A stretch of DNA of 64,000 nucleotides, from NCBI GenBank assembly GCA_029959085.1, contig JARWIR010000021.1:23957620-24021619 (forward strand). The letters run 5' to 3'. Both the position numbers and the translations under genes were made by a program. Below, in pieces: positions 10,855 to 22,478 of this stretch (position 1 is its first letter; the number at the start of each line of letters is the position of its first letter). Origin of the DNA: Nemophila menziesii. Taxonomy: Eukaryota > Streptophyta > Magnoliopsida > Boraginales > Hydrophyllaceae. Below the pieces are notes generated by a model, which saw nothing but the letters and a program-made list of their open reading frames with translations, did no database searches and was not told where the DNA came from.

Positions 10855-11022
10855 CTAGTTGCGCCGTGGAAGAAGCAACTAGTACTGCTATTGGAGTCCT
10901 AGCGTAATGTTGACCATCTGACCATAATAATTCTCCGAAAACATATCTATCTTTTGATATGTTTTGAGCTTGTATAGATAACTTAATAGTTGTTTCTTCT
11001 CCACTTGTCTGAAAGTGAACAT
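10855..11022 (-). pseudogene. Subtilase C-terminal piece (left arm)
   Basis: The minus strand reads AQNISKDRYVFGELLWSDGQ then HYARTPIAVLVASS, the conserved end of plant subtilases (fibronectin-III-like domain). It is oriented opposite to the catalytic sequence beside it and starts without any gene context, so it is a displaced fragment. The same piece occurs in the right arm as an insert with 11-bp flanking repeats. Confidence 0.85.
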
Positions 11023-12523
11023 TATCCATTGCTGGTGGTAGTTTTGTCGGAGGAGTAAACATATACGGTTTGGGAAACGGAAGTGCAAAAGGTGGTTCAC
11101 CAAAAGCTCGAGTGGCATCTTACAAAGTATGTTCATCATCAAGTTCTTGCTTTGACGCTGATATCATGAAATGAAAGGCTTTGATATGGAAATACATGAT
11201 GGTGTCGATGTGCTCTCAGTATCAATGGCGGCGGTCGAGACAATAAATTTTTTTCTTTTGATGCCATTTCAATCGGGTCATTCCATGCTGTCAAAAATAG
11301 GATAGTTGTAGTATGCTCGGCTGTACCCTGGTTATTACTGTCGGAGCATCTACTTTGGATCGTGAATTTCATACTTACGTCAAATTGAGAAATGGGATAA
11401 CTATTTATTGCTCAGGCAATGAGTCTTTTAAAGACATTGTTGCTAGCCAAACAACTATATCCACTTACTACGGGTGAGCAAGCTAAAGCTGCAGATGCAT
11501 CCAATGAAGATGTGTCAGAAGCATTTTTTTTCTTTTAGTTTATTGATAACAACATGCAGGATGCAATGTGTTGAAGGAAAATTGAATTCGGATAAAGTCA
11601 AGGGTAAAATTTTGGTTTGTCTTGGAGACTATAATACGGGATTAGAAAGTGGAAAACAAGTTACTCTGGCGGGTGCAGTAGGCATGGTTTTCTGCAATGA
11701 TCAAGACAGCGGCAATAACATCAAGGTTGATCGTCTTGTTATTCCAGCAGTACATCTCAATTAGGCCGATGGTCAAATGGTCTTTGACTACATTGAGTTT
11801 ACCAAGTATATCTCTGTAGCTTTTGATATACGTGACAGAAATCCCGAGGGATATATTACCGCTTCAGAGGTGGTTCTCCATACAAATCCTGCTCCGTCGA
11901 TGGCATCTTTCTCTTCACGGGTCCAAACACCGTTATGCCCGAGATTCTCAAAATACCTACCACATTTGTCCTTTTTGTTTTGACAAGTAACTAATCTTGA
12001 TTGGTTGTTTCAGATATAATTGCACCAGGAGTTAATATAATAGCTGCTTAGACTGAAGCAAGAAGTGATCCCAATTACTCCGATACTCGAATTACGCCCT
12101 TCAATATGAAGTCTGGGACTTTACATCTTGTCCTCATGTTTCTACTCAAGAGCCTTCACCCTGATTGGAGTCCAGCGGCTACCAGATCAGCGATTATGAC
12201 CACAGCGTATACGATAGACAACAACAACGACCCAATAATGCTCGATGGTGATGAATATTTCTCTAAAGAAACACCATTTGATTACGGAGCTGGACATATT
12301 TAACCCAATAGTTTCGTGGACCCTGGCCTAGTATACGACTTAAAGTTCAACGAACTACTTGAACTTCCTTTGCACCCTTGGGTATGATCTTAATCGTTTC
12401 TACATGCCTTATCAATGCCCAACCATTAAACGTTCTCATTTCTTGGACTTTAACTACCCTGCAATCCCCATACCAAAGCTGAACGGCTCGGTCACACTTG
12501 TAAGGACGGTAAAGAATGTTGGT
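11023..12523 (+). pseudogene. Subtilase (S8) catalytic part, left arm
   Basis: Plant subtilisin-like protease sequence in order: [66 protein letters not shown], the PA insert (VKGKILVCLGDYNTGLESGK, AGAVGMVFCNDQDSGNNIKV), MASFSSR, an intron, then APGVNII, HPDWSPAATRSAIMTTAYT and FDYGAGHI. Damage: the segment around the oxyanion-hole Asn is deleted near 11310-11330; the 5' splice site after CTCAA (11950) reads AT instead of GT; TAG at 12049-12051; the catalytic Ser motif is shifted out of frame near 12112-12150; stop in HI*PNS at 12301. The N-terminal exons are absent. Subtilases are secreted serine proteases; this copy is dead. Confidence 0.9.
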
Positions 12524-13145
12524 ACATAATAGTAGAGTCGTACTTGGACATCCTCTTCAAGTATTTGTTAAATGCCATTGGAACATAACCGTCGTACATA
12601 TCTCTGTTTGCTTTTAGCTAATAAGAGACAATCATTACTTACGTTAAAATCTCGACAGACTGGAAAATAAATCAAGATTATAATAATTGAAATAGAATTC
12701 AGACAATTACCTGAGGAACAACTTGTTTTCTGACAAACAGATGATGTTCCTGTGTCTGAAAAACTTGATCGGATCCCATCTCCTTCAACTGTATGTTCGA
12801 TCAAGTTGTATGCTTCCAATCTGGAAACAGAACACTATCAAATATTAAACTTGGAGTAGGCGAAAAGTACAGAAAATGATGAGCAAATGTGCATAAATAA
12901 GTAATATACTTGCGAATTAAAAATGCGCAACCTAAATGAGACCAGAATGAACATAAACATAAATGAGCAACATATTTGTTTGCAAACAGAATCTAGTACT
13001 AGTACTTAAATCATGTGATTCCTAACAATTAGTTTCTATTCCTGAAAAATTAGCTTATCTACAGTCAGACAACTTGAGTACCTGTTTACCACCCTCTGAT
13101 GGTCAGCAGTTGCATCATCTATCGAGGGTATGTCCCCATTCATTT
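12524..13145 (-). pseudogene. OTU-domain cysteine protease fragment (three exons)
   Basis: Exon 1 (about 13079-13143) starts with ATG and reads MNGDIPSIDDATADHQRVV, ending in a GT donor. Exon 2 (about 12713-12821) reads LEAYNLIEHTVEGDG and, after a shift, EHHLFVRKQVVPQ, again with AG/GT borders. Exon 3 starts at 12603 with DMYDGYVPMAFNKYLKRMSK and is cut where the left subtilase arm begins. This is the order of plant OTU-domain deubiquitinases (EGDGNCQF, then HH.FVR.QVV, then YEGYVPM). The catalytic Cys segment after EGDG is deleted, and the His-containing end is missing. It fills the spacer of the inverted duplication. Confidence 0.78.
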
Positions 13146-13391
13146 TTATTTACCTTATAAAAGCAAAAGTGGGAATTTAAATACCATCTTAAAAGGAGTT
13201 AATCTTAGCAAGTGGAAGAGAGATGGAAGAGGATGAACAATTGATTCATTTGCAGATTTGAGTGAAGTCTGATAGCTTTTGAGAAACATGGAACTGTTTA
13301 TGTACACACTGCACCGAATCCCAAATCATATTCTATTCTATCTATTTTCAGACAACTAATAAAAGATTAAAAAGGTGAATATACCTGATAG

Positions 13392-14944
13392 TTAAAACGA
13401 TAGAGTCCAAAACCCTTCAATAAGCACCTTCTTTACCGTCCTTACAAGTGTGACCGAGCCGTTCAGCTTTGGTATGGTGATTGCAGGGTAGTTAAAGTCC
13501 AAGAGATGGGAACTGTTAATGGTTGGACATTGATAAGGCATGTAGAAATGATTAAGATTATACCCAAGGGTGCAAAGGAAGTTCAAGTAGTCGTTGAACT
13601 CTAAGTCGTATACTAGGCCGGGGTCCACGACACTATTTGGTTGAATATGTCCAGCTCCGTAATCAAATGGTGTTGCTTTGGAGTAATATTCATCACCATC
13701 GAGCATTATTGGGTTGTTGTTGTTGTCTATCGTATACGCTGTGGTCATAATTGATGATCTGGTAGACGCTGGACTCCAATCAGGGTGAAGGCTCTTGAGT
13801 AGACCGACCACACCGGAAACATGACGTCATATTGAAGGGCGTAATTTGAGTATTGGAGTAACTGGGATCACTTCTTGCTTCAATCTAAGCAACTATTATA
13901 TTAACTCCTGATGCAATTATATCTGAAACAACCAATCAAGATTAGTTACTTGTCAAAACAAAAAGAAGGATAAATGTGGTAGGTACCTTGAGAATCTCTA
14001 GGCATAACGGTGTTTGGACCCCATGAAGAGAAAGATACCACTGACGGAGCAGGATTTGTATGGAGAACCACCTCTGAAGCAGTAATATATCCCTCGGGAT
14101 TTCTGTCACGTATATCAAAAGTAACAGAGATATGATTTCCTCACCTAACTAAAATACATTAGAGGTATACTTGGTAAATCAATGTAGTCAAAGACCATTT
14201 GACCATCGGCTATGTACTGCTGGAATAAAAAGTCGATCAACCTTGATGTTATTGCTGCTGTCTTGATCATTGCAGAAAACCATGCCTACTGCACCCGCCA
14301 GAGTAACTAGTTTTCCACTTTCTAATCCCGTATTATAGTCTCCAAGAAAAAACAAAATTTTACCCTTGACTTTATCCGGATCCAATTTCCTTCCACACAT
14401 TGCATCCTCCATCTTGTTATCAATAAACTAAAAGAAAAAAATGCTTCTGATGCATCTTCATCGGATGCATCTGCAACTTTAGCTTGATCACCAGTACTGA
14501 GTGGATATAGTTGTGTCTGGAAACAATATCTTGGAAAGACTCATTCCCTGAGCAAGAAATAATTATCTTATTTCTCAATTTGACGTAAGCATGAAATTCA
14601 CGATCCAAAGTAGATGCTTTGACAGTAATAACCCAAGGTACTATATTATCCACAGTAGCAGCATCGGGTCCAGAATTTCCAGCCAAGCATACTACAACTA
14701 TCCCATTTTTGACAGCATAGAATGACCCGATTGAAATGGCATCAAAAATAAACAATATTATTGTTATGACATGTATTGCCATATCAAAGCCTTTTATGAT
14801 ATCAGCGTCAAAGAAATAACTTGATGGCGAACATACTTTGTAAGATGCCACTCGAGCTTTTGGTGAATCACCTTTTGCACTTCCGTTTCCTAAACCGTAT
14901 ATGTTTACTCCTCCGACAAAACTACCACCAGCGATGGATAATGT
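13392..14944 (-). pseudogene. Subtilase (S8) catalytic part, right arm
   Basis: The minus strand reads, from 14944 down: [50 protein letters not shown] then NSGPDAATVDN, VKASTLDREFHAYVKLRN, the PA insert at 14190-14410, an intron, SGVNIIVA followed by TAG (13885-13887, same codon as in the left arm), then HPDWSPASTRSSIMTTAYT, FDYGAGHIQPNSVVDPGLVY and NGSVTLVRTVKK. The bases coding the catalytic Ser motif are deleted near 13820-13830. The coding similarity ends at about 13430, where OTU-gene flank begins. It continues upstream into the exons at 15262-16238, interrupted by the insert at 14945-15261. Confidence 0.9.
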
Positions 14945-15261
14945 TCAGTTTCAGACAAGTGGAGAAGATAAAACTTTTAAGTAATTATCTATACAACCTC
15001 AAAACATATCAAAAGATAGATATGTTTTTGGAGAATTATTATGCTCAGATGGTCAACATTACATTAGGAGCCCAAATAGCAGTACTAGTTGCTTCTTCCA
15101 CAACGCAGCTAGGACTTTTTACACCAAAACTAGCTATCTTATTTCTTTGGTTTATCTTTGCTTACTTTTTTTTTTTTTTTTTTTGATTCACTATTATAGA
15201 TTCTTTGAATGGAATAAACAGAATGAGCCTTTCGTTTTCTCTTTTTTGTTGTTTCGTTTAA
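13427..15261. repeat. Right arm of subtilase inverted duplication
   Basis: Reverse complement of 10717-12523. It keeps some segments that the left arm lost (the AGNSGPDAATVDN region, the intact GT donor at the CTCAAG exon end) and lacks others that the left arm kept (DGVDVLSVS, the SCPH bases). Confidence 0.85.
14945..15261 (+). other. Inserted antisense subtilase C-terminal piece with 11-bp direct repeats
   Basis: This 317-bp block carries the subtilase C-terminus on the plus strand (QNISKDRYVFGELL after a shift, then SPIAVLVASS-like sequence) and what looks like its 3' untranslated region with an 18-T run at 15167-15184. ATGGATAATGT flanks it on both sides (14934-14944 and 15262-15272). 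The host exon reads straight through if the block and one repeat are ignored: GHGSHTLSI on one side, then GGSFVGGVN on the other. It therefore looks like an insertion with target-site duplication into the exon of this subtilase gene, in antisense. Confidence 0.75.
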
Positions 15262-16238
<977 letters not shown>

Positions 16239-16240
16239 CT

Positions 16241-16622
16241 GTCACACCTCGGTACTGTGCCAACAGAGAGACTTTTACACAGGGAAAGTCGAATGAGGGG
16301 AATTATGGTTCAGGGCCAACAGAGGAGTTGTTTAGGGGTGATGGGGTCAAAGGTGCGGGGGATGGTATGGCGACTGTGTTTTTCACGGTGCTGAGCGGTT
16401 AAGGAAGATGGTCGTAAAATGGGGTGGTTGTGACTTGCTAATAAAGGAAACAGATACCAATTATTTGGACTGTTAACTTTAGTTTTGTAGTGTTAGTTTT
16501 GTGAAATTGATGACTACTTGCTTGCTTTTGCTTTTGCTTTTGCTTTTGCTTTTGGAACAGAAGGGATGGGTTGGTAGGACATAAGGCAATTATTTATAAA
16601 GGCCTAGATCCTTGTATAGTAC
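16241..16622. other. Unassigned spacer with hexamer repeat
   Basis: No gene recognised. A plus-strand ORF (16193-16402) overlaps the subtilase exon on the other strand at its start and ends GDGMATVFFTVLSG; I cannot place it. At 16525-16554 CTTTTG is repeated five times. AATAAA occurs at 16440. Confidence 0.4.
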
Positions 16623-19600
16623 TTTTTTTTTTCCAAATCATTACTTTATTAAAAATTTATTACAACCAATTCTAGAAGGAATGACTTTATTTTTTATTAT
16701 TTCAACTAGTCTACTTGTGTACGTGTCAAAATACGAACTAACCATCTTGCCAAATAGCTTATGCTTGGTTTACCACATCAGCTAAACTATTCATATTTCG
16801 ATTAATCCATCTAAAAATAGGGTTACAAGTTTCCGAAACAAAGTAAACACTCTTAATAAGATTACAAATCTTAGGAATAGAATAAATTGCTTCTTCTCCA
16901 AAGGTAGCATGACATTAAAACAATCGCTCTCTGTTATTGCTCTTGATCCCACAGAATCCCGAGCAATGATACAAGTTTTATGTATGCCTAAGGTTTCTGC
17001 TTCTAGTGGAGAATCTGCTACTACATCCCAAGTTTTGCACTCCTTAACGTTACCTAAATAATCCTTGGAAACAAAAGATATAGAGGATGTTTATTACTCA
17101 TTGCAGCATCGCAGGTAATCTTAATAAAATTAGGTGGGGTGGAATCCATTTAACCTTTTCAGTCCTTAACTTGTTCTTAGTATCACTTCCTATTTTAACA
17201 GTATCATTCTGATTCATATTATTCTTCAGTTCACTATTGACATCCTTAGGATAATTTGTTGTTTTATACTCAGTCCACTCTTTTCTTTCCTTTTCAATAA
17301 TATTCATTGGGTCAAGTTTCATATATTTGAACTTATTATCATTTCTGCTCTTCCATATAAGCCACATAAGTGTGCATATTTGTTCAAAAGTAAAGTTATC
17401 TGTCTCATTCAATTTCTTTATCCTTTCTACTAAACTTACCATCCAAGTATCAATTTTATTGGATGACTGGTTGCAAGATAATAGATTAAAGGGGGAGGCA
17501 AACCATTCAGCTCTTACACAATCACAATCAAGAAGTAAATGTTCTGTAGTTTCAATTTCTTTTTGCAAATATCACACAAAGGTGTTTTGATTACTTTCCT
17601 TTTATAAATATGCTTATTAGTCGGGAGTAAGTTTTTAACTGCTCTCCATACAAAGTTTCTTATTTTGGGGGGCAACTCTAAGTTTCCAAATTACTCTCTA
17701 TATCTCATAGAGTATATTATGAGAGGTCCTTGTTTTAATTACTTTTCCCACTTTCAGACATAACTTTTTCCTCTTTAAGTAACTGATAACATTTTTTATC
17801 CGAATACACACCTTGTTTATCTTCATTCCAGTAAGGGGTATTATTCCCTCCTGAATGAGGTATACAAAGTATTAAATATTATATCAGGCACTTCTGGATG
17901 ATATAGTTCCTTAACTCTTTCTATATTCCATTTCTTTTGATTTGTAATGAACAGATCATTTACTTTTCTTACACCTTCACTTCTTGGTTTAATAACTTCA
18001 TCTTTATAATTAACCCATTATTCAGTATGAGGTGAATAGTATTTCTATTTCCTATTTTCAATCTAATATTGTTGCTCGTTATATCTCTTCCACTTATAAG
18101 GCTCCTCCAACCCCAAGAGAGTGAGCTCCCTATTTTAGCTTCGAGAAATGAGCAAGATGGAAAATATTTGCCTTTCAGAATTTTATAAAGAAGAGAGTCC
18201 TTTTTATTAATTAAGTTCCACGCTTGTTTACCCAAGAGGGCAAGTATCATTAGATGTTGAATCCCAAACCACATGTATGTTTACTTTTAGTAAGTGAGTC
18301 TCAGTTTCCAAGTGTATCTTTTTATTGCCATTACTGCCCCCATTAAAATTCGCAGTTTGTGAAGCAATAAGATCATATACTTTTTTGGGAATAAGGTAAG
18401 ATGACATAAAGTAATTTGGGAGACTTTGGATCATAGATTTAATAAGTATCTCTTCTCCTGCTTCAGATAAGAATAAGTTTTTCCAATTTTCTGTTTTTGT
18501 TAAAGTTCTTTCCACTAAAAGATTTGAATCTTTTACTTTGGATCTACCCTATTCAGTTGGGAGACCCAAATAATTACCTAAGTTATTAGATATAGGCATG
18601 TTCGGTCTTTGTTCCATAATAAACTGAATATAGCTAGGGGTATTAGGGTTAAATTTGACCCCACATTTATTAAGGTTGAGTTTCATACCAGTTGCATAAT
18701 TGTACTTATTGATAACATCTTTAAAACCCTCTATTTTTTGATAGTTTACTTTCATAAAGAAAATACATTCGTTAGCGAATAATAAGTGGGTAATGCTAGG
18801 GGCTAATTTCGCAATTTTTATTTCTTCCATTATATTATTCTCTTTCTTATTATTAATTAGTTTGGATAACATTTGAATTAATATACAAAATAAAAAGGGG
18901 GATAGGGGTCCCCTTGGCGCAAACCTGTTTGAGGTTTTTCTATTTTTACTGGGTTACCATTAATTAACACAAAGTATGACACCAAAGTGACACACCTCAT
19001 AATTTTGTTAACCCAAGAGTTTTTAAAACCCATTTTTTCCATCATGTCTTTTAAAAAAATCCTATTCAATAATTTTTTTTCGCTTTTTGTATATCCTCTT
19101 TAACCGTCATAAAATAGTTTCTAGTAGTTCTTTTTTCGGTTATAAAATTATTAACCTCATGAGTCACCATAGTATTATCTTGTATATGTCTTCCCGGTAT
19201 AAATGTTGATTGATTTTCATCAATCAAGTCATTTATAACCGGTTGCATTCTATTCACAAGAATTTTGGCTATTATTTTATAAATAAAGTTAGAGCAGCTA
19301 ATGGGCGATATTGTTTAATGTTAGTAGGTTTCATAATCTTAGGTATAATAGAAATAAAAGTATGATTAAGGTCCTCTATACTTCCCTCATTATACCAAAA
19401 ACTGTTTATTAGTCTAATTACACCCCGTTTAATAATTTCCCGATACTTTTTATAGAAGAAACCTGGGTAACCATCAGGTCTAGGGGACTTATTGTCCCTT
19501 AGCTCCTGTATTGCATTGAAATTTTTCTTTATTTCTAAAGTTTTGTTCATAATGTTATTCATATTTTCATTTAAATGGGTTTCACAAGTTTAAAATACTA

Positions 19601-20100
19601 TTATAATCTCTTTTCCCAATTGTTTTGAAAATATTATCAAAATATTCTTTAACATTATTATTAATATCACTAAAATTCTCAGTCCTATCACCATTTTCAG
19701 TAGTTAATTCTAGTTATTTTATTAATTTTCCTTCTTTCCTTGGTTGAGGCATGGAAGAAAGAAGCATTTTTATCCCCCCTCATCCAATTGACTATGGACC
19801 TTGAGGCCCAAAAATCTTCTTCCCTTTTCCATACCACTTCCACCTTTTTAATAATATTATTATATTCCTCCCAATTTTTAGTATTAGGATCATTATATAT
19901 TCTTTCCAATTTCTCCATATAATTATCTATCTTTTTTATTTTATTATTAGAAAAAATCTTACTCAAGGCAATAAGAAGCTTACTACATTTCTTAAGCTTA
20001 CAACTTAAAGCATCTTGCATTAAATTCCCATTATTCTTCATAATACTCAATACTTTTTTAATAATTTCCATACATTTTGTTTCCTCTCCATATATTTTTA
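16623..20100 (-). mobile_element. L1-type LINE, 5'-truncated
   Basis: On the minus strand the element ends in an A-run (T-run at 16623-16633 on the plus strand). Going upstream one meets the RNase H-like domain, a zf-RVT zinc-binding region, RT, and the linker upstream of RT. The endonuclease domain is missing, as in a 5'-truncated insertion. The left part of gypsy copy B begins right after it at about 20150. No target-site duplication found. Confidence 0.85.
16730..20071 (-). pseudogene. LINE ORF2 remnant: RT, zf-RVT, RNase H
   Basis: Pieces in order on the minus strand: 20071-19697, linker with WMRGDKNASFFHAST; 19562-19272, RT fingers with KSPRPDGYPGFFYKKY and PKIMKPTNIKQYRPLA; 19257-19066, QSTFIPGRHIQDN; 19069-18878, GLRQGDPYPPF; 18872-18549, SITHLLFANECIFF, where the catalytic pair of Asp expected in this box is absent; 18515-17969, thumb and connection; 17568-17098, zf-RVT with ETTEHLLLDCD and CTLMWLIWKSRND; then, after a shift, WIPPH and an RNase H-like stretch with ESDC near 16925. 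Frame is lost at least seven times. Non-functional. Confidence 0.88.
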
Positions 20101-20244
20101 AAATAGAATCTTCTATCTTTATTGATATACTTCTCTTTCATAAATAGGACTTGGGGAGAATGGTCTGAAAATGAGAAAGGTAGTGTGTTAAATGGTGTAA
20201 GAATTGAGTTTGGGGTGCTAAGGAACAAAAAAAAATCTACATAG

Positions 20245-20580
20245 CCTGACCGGCTAGCCGGTCATCTACCCGGTATACCGATGGAGGAAAAACCGTGACA
20301 CGGTTTTTGGAATCAGGTATTTAGATCGGTGGAGGAAAAAACCGTGACACAGTTGTTGGAATCAGGCTGAGAGCAACTAGAAAAAACCGTGGGCGCAAAC
20401 CTCGACACGGTTTTTGACCGACTAGCCGGTCATCTAACCGGTATGTCGGTTCGCTGTGTCGAGAGAGATAAAGAAAAGAAACCGTGCCACGGTTTCTGAA
20501 GTAGGTTTTGTTTGCCGAGAGCTGCTTTACTTGGACCGGCTAGCCGGTCATCTGATCGGTATGCCGGGCCGACCAGCGGG
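20245..20580. repeat. Cluster of short palindromes
   Basis: GACCGGCTAGCCGGTC, a perfect 16-bp palindrome, occurs at 20248-20263 and near 20534-20549, with a one-base variant near 20417. Between them are AACCGTGACACGGTTT-type palindromes at about 20290, 20340 and 20485, and an inverted pair spanning 20385-20415. CCGGTATxCCGG-like words follow each GCCGGTC copy. Confidence 0.85.
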
Positions 20581-20980
20581 AATTTTACCAAAACCCTATT
20601 AAAACCTTAGTTCTTCCTTTTTAACCTAGCCTCTCATGCAAGATATCATTATGAACAACCCCTAACCCATTAAATATCAGCACCACACCCCTACAACACC
20701 TAAATACATTCAATCCTTCCTCCTATTCCATTACAAACACACATCCAACATCACAATCCTTCAAGAACACAAAGAATTTCTCTCCTTCAACCTTAAGCCT
20801 TCTTCATCAAAGCCTTAATCCATTCATTAAACCTTCCCAAATCCACTACATCATCATTACCCATCTCATATAACACCTTAATCCTTCATTCTAAATCCTC
20901 AAAACATCAAAATTCATACCACTTCTCTAGTTTTTGAATATTTGAAGTTTTGAGTTTGGGGTTCATTGATATGACGAAGA

Positions 20981-21230
20981 TTGGGAAGTCAAGAATACTA
21001 TGAAGAGGAAAGAAAGAAGAAGTTGAAGGACCAGTTATTACTTTTGGGTGTTGACAAAGATGTAGTTGAAAGAATGAGTACTTTGGAGGACATACATGCA
21101 GAGGTATTGACAAACGTAGGAAAAGTCACAATGAGTTGGAGCTTATGCAAAACATATTGCGTGGAGTGAGCAATGTTCAACATGCCACCTACGCAACAAG
21201 AGAAGCACAACCTGAATGCAACAATGAAAA
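20981..21230 (+). pseudogene. Small ORF remnant in env-like position (copy B)
   Basis: A first frame reads EYYEEERKKKLKDQLLLLGV and DKDVVERMSTLEDIHAEVL. After a shift near 21115 it becomes ELELMQNILRGVSN, which aligns with the small-ORF tails of copies A and C. The composition (charged, Leu-rich) fits a helical or coiled-coil protein. Function unknown. Confidence 0.45.
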
Positions 21231-21310
21231 CCAGCCTTGTGGTGGTTCAGATACGTTTTCCTATCATTTTCTCATTTTTATCAGTTTATCTGCTTGACTG
21301 AGTCTTTTTC

Positions 21311-21349
21311 GAGTCGTGGGGACACGACTCATTTTTGAGTTTGGGGTGG
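21311..21349 (+). promoter_or_regulatory. Conserved hairpin followed by purine tract (copy B)
   Basis: GAGTCGTG (21311-21318) and CACGACTC (21323-21330) form a perfect 8-bp stem with a GGGA loop. TGAGTTTGGGGTGG follows at 21336-21349. Confidence 0.75.
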
Positions 21350-22018
21350 CGTTCGTTGCCTCATCCCAATTTTTTTGTGTTATTTGTTTTACATGCTTTC
21401 AATAAAATTAATTTAAGGGCTGCGTTGAATGTAGTGTATTTTAAATGCCCCCATCAAGCATGTTTTTTATGAATTTATGATAGAAAATAGTTGACTTTAG
21501 GAGTTAGTATAAAACGCACTTAGATTGCATGCAAACATGAGGTAATTGATAGGAAGAATTAATGAACAATGCAAAAGAAGTAAACTTGTTATTAAACAAA
21601 TGAGTGGTTTGTAGAACGTGAGATCTGAATGAGTAGAGAACCCACTTATGTATGAACTACAGGCAAACTCTGTAAATAGAAAAATAATAGAGGCAATTCT
21701 TTGTTAGCCACTTGAAGCCTTTTTGGCCTTCTATACCTGAATTTAATATTTATCCGTCTTAGCCAAAATTTTAGCCTTTAAGCCTTTCTTTTGTTGCCAC
21801 ATTATAAGCCAATATCCCGTTAGTTTATTAGGCATTTCCATATGACCCGCACTTGAATCACGATCCTGAGACTTCCAATCTTGAGATTGAGTTTGGGGTG
21901 GTGGTTCCACTATTATGGAAAATATTATTAGGTTAAAAATTTTGAGCTTATCGATTGTGCTCTGTTACATATTGGTGATGATTCACAATTATTATATTGT
22001 AACCCTTTGTCGGGGTAT

Positions 22019-22065
<47 letters not shown>

Positions 22066-22066
22066 A
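22019..22066. repeat. (AC)n(AT)n microsatellite
   Basis: About 11 AC units followed by about 13 AT units. It marks the border between gypsy copy B and the CACTA-bearing segment. Confidence 0.95.
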
Positions 22067-22478
22067 TATGTAAAAAGTGCTAACGAGTCAAAATGTCTTC
22101 TATTTTTTTTATATTTTTCAATTCTTAGATCAATTTTTTATTATTTCTAACCATTATATCTATATTAATTAATAGTTCAGGTTGTATAAATAAAATCAAC
22201 AAATTAGAATATCTTGATTTACTTTTTATTTTCTTTTGTTGTTACATTGAAATTATCAAATAACTATAAATAAATTGTAGGAAAAATTACTTCCTGGTTT
22301 TTTAGGCCTCTTCAGTAACAAAAAAAAAATATCCTCAAATAACTCAATCAATTTTTATATTTATCTAATTATAATTCAAATTTATACTCAAAATATAACA
22401 TAAAACCTAAAACTCGCCTCTTTACCCTACATTCGTTGAAATTTTCTCACGTAAACATAAAATCTAAATCTCATATCT

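Larger units (their letters stand above)
10717..12523. repeat. Left arm of subtilase inverted duplication
   Basis: This ~1.8-kb arm matches the reverse complement of 13427-15261 along nearly its whole length, including non-coding 3' sequence (AACAACAAAAAA at the outer end) and coding sequence to GTAAGGACGGTAAAGAA at the inner end. Both arms contain the same internal junction of an oppositely oriented C-terminal piece and catalytic-domain sequence. The spacer is about 0.9 kb. Small indels differ between arms. Confidence 0.85.
20150..22017 (+). mobile_element. Gypsy-family element copy B, 3' interior only
   Basis: This corresponds to copy A from about 7370 to 9000. It has a variable block with palindromes (20245-20580), an A/C-rich stretch (20590-20930), a small ORF remnant (20981-21230), the hairpin plus purine tract (21311-21349), the conserved block GTATAAAACGCACTTAGATT and GAATGAGTGGTTTGTAG-like words near 21500-21620, and GTAACCCTTTGTCGGGGT at 21999. 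The polypurine tract and 3' LTR are not seen. The left side is cut by the LINE and the right side by the CACTA region. Confidence 0.75.

Noticed and set aside
21910..21920. CACTATTATGG as the left terminus of the CACTA element
   Set aside because: It lies within gypsy copy B sequence, lacks subterminal repeats and does not match CACTACTGGATTAGC beyond the first bases; the flanking triplets differ.
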